Shown here piece after piece: positions 15,757 to 21,934 of a DNA stretch of 64,000 bases (within the stretch, counting starts at the first letter, position 1; the number at the start of each line of letters is the position of its first letter). The position numbers were made by a program, and so were the translations under genes. Location: contig CAWCSS010000001.1 of the NCBI GenBank assembly GCA_963798325.1, positions 1,302,001-1,366,000 on the forward strand, in the 5' to 3' direction. The notes below the pieces were generated by a model. That model ran no database searches and was not told where the DNA came from. It saw only the letters and a list, made by a program, of their open reading frames with translations. Source of the DNA: Solirubrobacter sp963798325. Its GTDB lineage: Bacteria; Actinomycetota; Thermoleophilia; Solirubrobacterales; Solirubrobacteraceae.

Positions 15757-16703
15757 CAGCACTTCTCGAGCTTGCTCGTCTTCGCGTTGATGCAGCGGTC
15801 GGGCCGGGACTTCAGGCCGCCGACCTTCGCCGTCCAGCGCCGGTACAGGCCCGTCGCGCCGTGGCGGTACTTGCCGGAGCCCCGCGGCTTCAGCGTGACC
15901 TTGACCGCGATCGTCTTGCCGGCGGCCACCGCGCGACCCGTGAACCTGGTCAGCGTGAGCGTGCCGGACTTCTTCGCGGTGATCGTCTGCGAGACGCCAC
16001 CGGCCTTGGCGACGACCTTCGCGCCCTTGGGCACCCGCTCGACGAACAGCTTGGAGAGCACGATGCCGCCGGCCGAGTTCTGGAACAGCACGCGCGGGGT
16101 CACGTTGAGCTTCGGCGGGCAGCCGGAGTTGCCGATCCCGGCGACCTTCGGGCAGTCGTCGATCGGGTCGTACGCGCCGTCGTTGTCGGAGTCCGGGAAG
16201 AACGTCCAGCTGAGCGAGATCGGCCCGCCGAGCGCCGCCGCCCCGCCGACCTGGACCGTGTAGTACTTCTTGGCGTCGAGCGTCGGGATCAGGTCCTCGC
16301 CCCTGGCGTCGGCACTACACGCGACGGTGCTCGTGATCAGCGACGTCCGCGGGTTCCACTCGTAGATCGCGATCGGCGTGGCGAACGCGGCGCTGGCGCG
16401 CAGCTGGAGCCCGTAGTTGGTCGGCGGCGCGATGTCGTACCAGACGGTCCTGCCGAAGGCGACGCCGTTGCAGGAGGTCTGCTCGGCCGGCCCGCCGCCG
16501 AGCGGCTGCCCGTCGGCGTTCGGGTTGAAGATGTCGGCCTGGGTCGTCGCCTCGGTCGTGTCGACCGTGGTCGTGAGCTCCGCGCGATCGAGCGGGATCC
16601 GGGTCGAGGCCAGGTAATTGTCGTTCGCCGGCGGCGCCGCGGCGGCGGCCGCGGGGAACGAAAGGGCCGCGAGCGCGGCGAGCAGGCTAGGGGCGATGCG
16701 CAT
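15756..16703 (-). CDS. Exported protein with TSP3-like calcium motif (operon leader)
   Basis: The protein is 315 residues with a signal peptide (MRIAPSLLAALAALSFPAAAAA). A PANDNY opening and a beta-sandwich with ADIFNPNADG resemble N-terminal pre-peptidase C-like domains. One TSP3-like loop, DSDNDGAYDPIDDCP, follows, then a C-terminal beta domain with RVPKGAKV and TITAKKSGTLTLTRF. The ATG at 16703 is chosen over one 24 bases upstream because AGGAA sits just before it and it begins the signal peptide. It is the first gene of the three-gene exported-protein operon. Confidence 0.78.
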   Translation of the reverse strand: MRIAPSLLAALAALSFPAAAAAAPPANDNYLASTRIPLDRAELTTTVDTTEATTQADIFNPNADGQPLGGGPAEQTSCNGVAFGRTVWYDIAPPTNYGLQLRASAAFATPIAIYEWNPRTSLITSTVACSADARGEDLIPTLDAKKYYTVQVGGAAALGGPISLSWTFFPDSDNDGAYDPIDDCPKVAGIGNSGCPPKLNVTPRVLFQNSAGGIVLSKLFVERVPKGAKVVAKAGGVSQTITAKKSGTLTLTRFTGRAVAAGKTIAVKVTLKPRGSGKYRHGATGLYRRWTAKVGGLKSRPDRCINAKTSKLEKC

Positions 16704-16771
16704 CTTGTTCCTCACTCGAACACACACGGGGCAAGCACGTCAACCCGCCCGGTGCGCCGAAGTCGCGGTGG

Positions 16772-17758
16772 CTACCAAACGTGGCCGACCAGCACGGGCT
16801 CGGGATGCAACTCGACGCCGAACGCCGAGCGCACCCCGTCCGCGAGCTCGCGCGCCAGGGCCATCAGCTCGGCCGTGGTGGCCTGACCGCGGTTGACGAG
16901 CGCGAGCGTGTGCTTGGTGGAGATCCCGGCCGGGCCGTCGCCGTAGCCGCGGGAGAAGCCGGCGTGCTCGATCAGCCACGCCGCGGAGGTCTTGATCCGG
17001 CCGTCCGGCTCCGGCCACCCCGGGGGGTCGCCGGGTAAGCGTGCGTACTCCGCTGGATCCAGGATCGGGTTGGTGAAGAACGAGCCGGCGCTCACGCTGT
17101 CGGGGTCGCCGGGGTCGATCACCATGCCCTTGCCGCGCCGCAGCGCCAGGACCGCATCCCGCGCCGCGGGGAGCTCGACCTGGTAACCGACCGGTACGTC
17201 GAGCGCCCGGGCCAGCTCCGCGTAGCGGATCGGCAGCGAGAAGCGCGACACCGTCAGCCGGAACGCGACCGCCAGCACCGTCCAGCGGTCGCGGTACTTG
17301 AAGCGCGAGCTGCGGTAGCCGAAGCGGCACGCCTCGGCGTCGAGCGTGTCCACCGCGCGCGCCTCACGGTCATAGACCCGCACCCACTCGAGCGTCTGCG
17401 CGACGTCCTGCCCGTAGGCGCCGACGTTCTGGATCGGCGTCGCGCCTGTCGAGCCGGGGATGCCCGACAGGCACTCGATCCCCGCCAGGCCGGCGTCCAC
17501 GCAGTGCGCGACCACGTTGTCCCAGGGCTCGCCCGCCTGCACGACCACAAGGTCGCCGTCGACGGCGATCCCGCTCGTGCGGATCAGCACGACCGTCCCG
17601 CCGACGCCCTCGTCGGCGATCACGACGTTCGATCCACCCGCCAGCACCAGCGCCGGATCATCGGCCACGGCGTCGATCAGCTCGTCCTCGGTCTCGACCG
17701 TGACGATGCGGTCAGCGGGGCCGCCCAGGCCGAGCGTGGTGAGGGCGGCGAGCCGCAT
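16772..17758 (-). CDS. murB: UDP-N-acetylenolpyruvoylglucosamine reductase
   Basis: The protein is 328 residues. The FAD-binding domain shows TTLGLGGPAD (about 7-16) and LAGGSNVVIADEG (about 40-52), then GIPGSTGATPIQNVGAYG (about 99-116). The catalytic Ser is in SAGSFFTNP (about 229-237) and the C-terminal Glu in HPEPVLVG. It reduces UDP-GlcNAc-enolpyruvate to UDP-MurNAc with NADPH in cytoplasmic peptidoglycan synthesis. It is separated from the dcw genes. It is divergent from cofD across 31 bp containing the perfect palindrome CCTTATAAGG (17770-17779), which can act as a -10 box in both directions. Confidence 0.95.
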   Translation of the reverse strand: MRLAALTTLGLGGPADRIVTVETEDELIDAVADDPALVLAGGSNVVIADEGVGGTVVLIRTSGIAVDGDLVVVQAGEPWDNVVAHCVDAGLAGIECLSGIPGSTGATPIQNVGAYGQDVAQTLEWVRVYDREARAVDTLDAEACRFGYRSSRFKYRDRWTVLAVAFRLTVSRFSLPIRYAELARALDVPVGYQVELPAARDAVLALRRGKGMVIDPGDPDSVSAGSFFTNPILDPAEYARLPGDPPGWPEPDGRIKTSAAWLIEHAGFSRGYGDGPAGISTKHTLALVNRGQATTAELMALARELADGVRSAFGVELHPEPVLVGHVW

Positions 17759-17769
17759 GCGCCGCCGCA

Positions 17770-17779
17770 CCTTATAAGG
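17770..17779. promoter_or_regulatory. Palindromic -10 box shared by murB and cofD
   Basis: CCTTATAAGG is a perfect palindrome whose centre lies about 16 bases from both start codons (murB ATG at 17758, cofD GTG at 17790). TATAAG/TAAGGT can be read as a -10 element on either strand. It is the only AT-rich stretch between the two genes. Confidence 0.5.
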
Positions 17780-17789
17780 TGGCGCGTCC

Positions 17790-18683
17790 GTGACAGAAGT
17801 CGTGCTGCTCGCCGGGGGCACAGGAGGCGCGAAGCTGGCCCGCGGGCTGCTCGACGAACTCGGGCCCGAACTCGTCGTGATCGCCAACACCGGCGACGAC
17901 GTGGAGCTCTACAACGCCCATGTGAGCCCGGATCCGGACCTGGTCACCTTCTGGCTCGCCGACCAGATCGACGAGCGGGGCTGGGGCATCAAGGACGACA
18001 CGTTCCACGCCATGGACCAGCTGCGCGCGCTCGGCGAGCAGCCGTGGTTCAACCTCGGCGACCGCGATCTGGCGATCGGCCTGCACCGCAAGGAGCGGCT
18101 GGACGCCGGTGGGCGGCTGACGCATTCGATCGACGAGCTGCGGCGCGCGTTCGGCGTGCCCGCCCGGGTGCTGGTCCCGACCGACGACGCGCTGCGCACC
18201 TACATCCGCTCCTCCGGGCGCTGGCACGCCTTCCAGGAGTTCATGATCCGGATCCGCAGCCCGCTGGAGGACGTCGAATACCGCTGCGCGCGCGAGCCGG
18301 TGGCCACGCCGGAGGCGCTGGAGGCGATCCGCGAGGCGCGGGCGATCATCATCGGCCCGTCGAATCCGGTGCTCTCGATCGACCCGATCCTGTGCGTGCT
18401 CTCCGACGCGATCCGCGAGGCCAAGGCGCCGGTGGTGGCCGTCTCCCCCATCGTCGGCGGCAAGATCCTCAAGGGCCCGACCGCCGACTGCCTCGCGTGG
18501 GCGGGCCGGACGCTGGACAGCGACGGCATCGCCGACCACTACGAGGGCCTGATCACCGGCCTGGTCGCCGATCAGCGCACGGACGGCGTCCCGACGCTGG
18601 AAACCGAGGTCGAGCTCAACACGCCGGAGGACCGGCGCCGCGTGGCCGGCGCGGTCCTCGAGTTCGCCGCCGCGCTAGCGTGA
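17790..18683 (+). CDS. cofD: 2-phospho-L-lactate transferase (F420 biosynthesis)
   Basis: The protein is 297 residues. LAGGTGGAKLARGL (about 7-20), NTGDD (about 33-37), FNLGDRDLA (about 88-96) and GPSNPVLSIDP (about 188-198) are the signature motifs of CofD/FbiA. It transfers the phospho-lactyl (or phosphoenolpyruvyl) group from the GDP-activated donor to the deazaflavin Fo, making F420-0 (or dehydro-F420-0). It begins the cofD-cofC-cofE operon. Fo synthase genes are not in the window. Confidence 0.95.
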   Translation: MTEVVLLAGGTGGAKLARGLLDELGPELVVIANTGDDVELYNAHVSPDPDLVTFWLADQIDERGWGIKDDTFHAMDQLRALGEQPWFNLGDRDLAIGLHRKERLDAGGRLTHSIDELRRAFGVPARVLVPTDDALRTYIRSSGRWHAFQEFMIRIRSPLEDVEYRCAREPVATPEALEAIREARAIIIGPSNPVLSIDPILCVLSDAIREAKAPVVAVSPIVGGKILKGPTADCLAWAGRTLDSDGIADHYEGLITGLVADQRTDGVPTLETEVELNTPEDRRRVAGAVLEFAAALA

Positions 18684-18691
18684 GGCGCAGG

Positions 18692-19312
18692 ATGCGGACG
18701 GTCGCGATCCTGCCGGTGAAGACCTTCGGCCGCGCCAAGCAGCGGCTCGGCCGCGCGTTCTCCGACCGCCCGGCGCTCGCCGCGGCGATGGTCGCCGACG
18801 TGTTGGAGACGCTGGCGAGCCTGCCCGCGCTGGACGAGGTGATCGTTGTCACCGCCGAGCCGGACGCCGCCGAGCTGGGCCGGCGGGCCGGCGCCCGCGT
18901 CGTCCACGACCCCGTGGAGGCGGGCCAGTCGGCGGCCGTGCTGCTGGGCATCGCGGCTGCGGTCGCGGACCGCGTGCTGCTCGTCCCCGGCGACTGCCCT
19001 TCGCTCGATGCCGCCGAGGTCACGGCGCTGCTGGCCCACACCGAGCCCGTCGTGATCGTCCCGGACCGCCACGGCCAGGGGACCAACGCGCTGCTGCTGA
19101 CGCCGCCGGACGTGATGGCGCCGGCCTTCGGGGAGGGCTCCTTCGCCCGCCACGCCGCGCTCGCGGCGGCGGCCGGCGCGACGCTGCGGGTGGTCGACAT
19201 TCCCAGCCTCGGCCTGGACATCGACACCGCGGAGGACCTCGCGGCGCTCACGCACGCCCCCGGCATCGGTCCGCGCACCCGCGCGCTGCTCGAGCAGGCG
19301 TCAGTCGTTTGA
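18692..19312 (+). CDS. cofC: 2-phospholactate / phosphoenolpyruvate guanylyltransferase (F420 biosynthesis)
   Basis: The protein is 206 residues. It is an MobA-like nucleotidyltransferase with ILPVKTFGRAKQRL at the start (about 5-18), VPGDCPSLD (about 99-107), and DRHGQGTNALLL (about 126-137), all typical of CofC/FbiD. It activates phospholactate or PEP with GTP for CofD. An ATG follows GGCGCAGG at 18692. It starts nine bases after cofD ends, and its stop overlaps the TTG of cofE. Confidence 0.93.
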   Translation: MRTVAILPVKTFGRAKQRLGRAFSDRPALAAAMVADVLETLASLPALDEVIVVTAEPDAAELGRRAGARVVHDPVEAGQSAAVLLGIAAAVADRVLLVPGDCPSLDAAEVTALLAHTEPVVIVPDRHGQGTNALLLTPPDVMAPAFGEGSFARHAALAAAAGATLRVVDIPSLGLDIDTAEDLAALTHAPGIGPRTRALLEQASVV

Positions 19313-20040
19313 TCGAGCTCACGGCGTTCCCCGGCCTGCCCGAGGTCCGCCCCGGAGACGATCTGGCCGCGCTGCTGCGCGCCACGGGCCTGGAGCTGAC
19401 GAGCGGCGACGTGGTGGTCGTCGCCCACAAGGTCGTCAGCAAGGCCGAGGGGCGGACCGTCCGCCTGGCCGACGTCACCCCCGGCGCCCGGGCGCTCGAG
19501 CTTGCCCGCGAACACGACAAGGACCCGCGCCACGTCGAGGTCGTGCTGTCCGAGAGCGAGGAGCTCGTGCGCGCCGTCAACGGGCGGCTGATCTCGCGCA
19601 CCCGCCACGGGTTCGTGTGCGCCAACGCGGGTGTGGACGCCTCCAACGCGACCGAGCCGGACTCGCTCGTCCTGCTCCCGCTGGACCCCGACGCCTCCGC
19701 CCGGGCGCTGCGTGCCGCCCTCCCGGGCCACCCCGCGGTGATCATCACCGACTCGTTCGGGCGCGCCTGGCGCAACGGCCAGTGCGAGGTGGCGATCGGC
19801 GTCGCCGGGATCAACCCCTTGGAGGACTGGCGCGGCCTGCCGGACGCGGCCGGCCGGGAGCTGAACGCCACCGTGATCGCCATCGCCGACGAGGCCGCCG
19901 CCGCCGCCAACCTCGTCCGCGCCAAGGACTCACGCGAGCCGGCGGTGCGGATTCGCGGCCTCCAGCGCCATGTCACGCCCGAGGACGGCCCGGGAGTCGG
20001 GCCCCTGATCCGGGAATTGGCTGAGGATCTCTTTACGTAG
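19309..20040 (+). CDS. cofE: F420-0:gamma-glutamyl ligase
   Basis: The protein is 243 residues from a TTG that overlaps the cofC stop (TTGA). Motifs include VVAHKVVSKAEGR (about 38-50), GFVCANAGVDASN (about 101-113), ITDSFGRAWRNGQ (about 145-157) and IGVAGINPL. It adds glutamates to F420-0 using GTP. The C-terminal FMN-binding domain of mycobacterial FbiB is absent, so this is the stand-alone CofE form. If the precursor is dehydro-F420-0, a separate reductase must exist elsewhere. Confidence 0.94.
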   Translation: MIELTAFPGLPEVRPGDDLAALLRATGLELTSGDVVVVAHKVVSKAEGRTVRLADVTPGARALELAREHDKDPRHVEVVLSESEELVRAVNGRLISRTRHGFVCANAGVDASNATEPDSLVLLPLDPDASARALRAALPGHPAVIITDSFGRAWRNGQCEVAIGVAGINPLEDWRGLPDAAGRELNATVIAIADEAAAAANLVRAKDSREPAVRIRGLQRHVTPEDGPGVGPLIRELAEDLFT

Positions 20041-20111
20041 GACAAGTGTCCATTCCCCCAAATGGTGGAGCGGGACCGGCCGATGAAGGGAGCAAGCTGA
20101 ATTGAAGTAGT

Positions 20112-20127
20112 GGCACATGGAGGTGCC
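20112..20127 (+). promoter_or_regulatory. Shine-Dalgarno hairpin of subtilase 2
   Basis: GGCAC (20112-20116) and GTGCC (20123-20127) enclose the loop ATGGAG. It is the same stem as ahead of subtilase 1, with one base changed in the loop. The core AGTGGCACaTGGAGGTGCCTGA matches the other leader almost base for base while the surrounding DNA does not. No GEMM aptamer is visible here. Both leaders also share AGTGTCCAT (5899-5907 and 20045-20053) followed by CCCCCA. Confidence 0.55.
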
Positions 20128-20133
20128 TGAACC

Positions 20134-21798
20134 TTGTCTTTCCCGAAAGCCGCCGTGGCGTTGGTCGCCTTGGCGGTCCCGTTCGCCCTCGGCGGTCCAG
20201 TCGCGCAAGCGACGCCGAACGCGGCGATGAAATTGCACTCCGCGGCGGCGAAGTCGCCGTCGCGCACCGTCGTCGCCCTGGCGCAGTTCAAGCCGGGCGT
20301 GTCCCAGAAGCGCGCCCGCGCGATCGTCCGAGCCCATCACGGCAAGGTCACCGACAACCTGCCGGCGATCGGCGGCTTCGCGGTCAAGCTCTCCGCCAAG
20401 AACGCGCAGTCGCTCAAGGGCGCCAAGGGCGTCCTCAACGTGACGCTCAACACCAAGGTCAAGACGACCGCGATCGGCCTGCCGATCCTCGGCACGGGCG
20501 CCAACGCGACCCCTCGCGGCCTGCAGACGACGTTCACGCAGAGCGTCGGCGCCACCGCGCTCAACGCGCAGGGCCTGACCGGCAAGGGCGTCGGCGTGGC
20601 CGTGATCGACTCCGGCATCACCGGCGATCACCCGGACTTCAAGAACGCCGCCGGCGGGACCCGCGTCACCAACGTGGTCGTCAACCCCAGCGCCGTGCTC
20701 CCCGGTGACCCGATCGGCCACGGCACGCACGTCGCGGGCATCATCGCCGGCAACTCCAACAACCGCCCGAACGGCGACGCCAACAAGGGCGCCTACCAGG
20801 GCGTCGCGCCGGACGCCGACATCATCGCGCTCAAGACCGCCGACGACCTCGGCAACTCGACCGTGCTGGACGTCATCAACGCGCTCCAGTTCGTCGTCGA
20901 CTACCGCGCCGAGCTGAACATTCAGGTCGTCAACCTGTCGATCTCGTCGGATACGCCGGGGTCCTACAAGGACGATCCGCTCGATGCGGCCGTCGAGTTC
21001 GTCTGGCACTCCGGTGTCGTGGTCGTCGCCGCCGTCGGCAACCGCGGCGACGCCGCCGACGCGGCCCAGTACGCGCCGGGCAACGACCCGTTCGTGATCT
21101 CCGTCGGCGCCGCCGACGAGAACGGCACCCCCGCCACCGCCGACGACACGCTCGCCGACTTCTCCTCGCGCGGCGTCACGCAGGACGGCTTCAGCAAGCC
21201 GGACGTGGTGGCCCCTGGCGCGCACATCACCGCGCCCCTGGCCCCGCTCGGCATGTTCTCGCTCCTGTGCCCGCAGTGCATCACCGACTCGCAGTACTTC
21301 AAGATGGGCGGCACCTCGATGGCCGCGCCGGTCGTCGCCGGCGCCGCGGCGCTGCTCCTGCAGGCCCGTCCGGACCTCAACCCGGATCAGGTCAAGGCGC
21401 TGCTGACCGGCTTCACCACCGGTTCGCTGAAGGAGCTCGACGTCCAGAAGGCGCTCGCCGGCAACCCGGGCGCGGGCGCCAACCAGGGCGTCCGCCAGAA
21501 CGACGTCGTGTACCAGACGCTCCAGGCCTTCGGCATGGACCCGTCACGCACCGGCTGGACCAAGGCCTCGTGGACCAAGGCGTCCTGGACGTCGGTCTCG
21601 GGCACCAAGGCCTCCTGGACCAAGGCGTCCTGGACCTCCGCGATCAGCGCCCCGTGGGCGAAGGCGACCTGGACTTGCGGGACCTGCGAAGCCCTGAACA
21701 CCACGGCGGCGATGCTCACGAAGTCGAGCTGGAGCAAGTCCTCCTGGAGCAAGTCCAGCTGGAGCAAGTCCTCGTGGAGCTCGCACCCGGAATGGTGA
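20134..21798 (+). CDS. Secreted subtilisin-like serine protease with C-terminal Trp-Ser repeats (subtilase 2)
   Basis: The protein is 554 residues from the TTG at 20134, set by GGAGG ten bases upstream. A signal peptide (cleavage near AQA) and an I9-like propeptide (about 48-110) precede the S8 domain, with Asp159 (VAVIDSGI), His196 (GHGTHVAG) and Ser395 (GGTSMAAP). Residues about 470-554 are an almost pure array of K-x-S-W units with a CGTC pair, ending SSHPEW. It is paralogous to subtilase 1 over its whole length, including the repeat tail, leader hairpin and downstream micro-ORF. Predicted to be exported; the substrate is unknown. A GGDEF-EAL protein follows. Confidence 0.95.
   Translation: MSFPKAAVALVALAVPFALGGPVAQATPNAAMKLHSAAAKSPSRTVVALAQFKPGVSQKRARAIVRAHHGKVTDNLPAIGGFAVKLSAKNAQSLKGAKGVLNVTLNTKVKTTAIGLPILGTGANATPRGLQTTFTQSVGATALNAQGLTGKGVGVAVIDSGITGDHPDFKNAAGGTRVTNVVVNPSAVLPGDPIGHGTHVAGIIAGNSNNRPNGDANKGAYQGVAPDADIIALKTADDLGNSTVLDVINALQFVVDYRAELNIQVVNLSISSDTPGSYKDDPLDAAVEFVWHSGVVVVAAVGNRGDAADAAQYAPGNDPFVISVGAADENGTPATADDTLADFSSRGVTQDGFSKPDVVAPGAHITAPLAPLGMFSLLCPQCITDSQYFKMGGTSMAAPVVAGAAALLLQARPDLNPDQVKALLTGFTTGSLKELDVQKALAGNPGAGANQGVRQNDVVYQTLQAFGMDPSRTGWTKASWTKASWTSVSGTKASWTKASWTSAISAPWAKATWTCGTCEALNTTAAMLTKSSWSKSSWSKSSWSKSSWSSHPEW
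21552..21785 (+). repeat. Five-residue Trp repeat array in subtilase 2
   Basis: Tandem 15-bp units encode W-T-K-A-S in the first block (21552-21635) and W-S-K-S-S in the second (21726-21783), split by a non-repeat segment with CGTC. Trp at every fifth position suggests a regular beta or solenoid surface with stacked aromatics. The near-identical 15-bp units make copy-number change by slippage likely. Confidence 0.8.
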
Positions 21799-21836
21799 GC
21801 CACGAGCGCGCCTCCTGGGGCGGAAAGAACGGCTGA
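21792..21836 (+). CDS. Micro-ORF 2: RASWGxK peptide coupled to subtilase 2
   Basis: The peptide is 14 residues, MVSHERASWGGKNG. The ATG begins on the third base of the penultimate sense codon of the protease, the same relative frame as micro-ORF 1, and the two coding regions overlap by seven bases. ERASWGGK here and NRASWGRK at the other locus are the only shared parts, so selection on RASWGxK is suggested. A 13-bp terminator hairpin begins 12 bases after the stop. It could be a free peptide, or a frameshifted last Trp module for the protease. Function unknown. Confidence 0.58.
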   Translation: MVSHERASWGGKNG

Positions 21837-21847
21837 CTGAACCTCTC

Positions 21848-21878
21848 ACCGACGCGAGCCCCCCGGGCTCGCGTCGGT
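21848..21878 (+). terminator. Hairpin terminator after micro-ORF 2
   Basis: ACCGACGCGAGCC and GGCTCGCGTCGGT form a perfect 13-bp stem, followed by CGTTAACA. As at the first locus it lies 12 bases after the micro-ORF, placing protease and peptide in one transcript. Confidence 0.75.
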
Positions 21879-21934
21879 CGTTAACACGTCGAAATCCGGC
21901 TCAATTCCGCGGCTTTGCGGTCGATCACCTGGGC

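Noticed and set aside
20041..20133. A second GEMM riboswitch ahead of subtilase 2
   Set aside because: The leader is only 93 bases and lacks both GCAAACC and GACGCAAAGCC; only the hairpin and the upstream element are shared.
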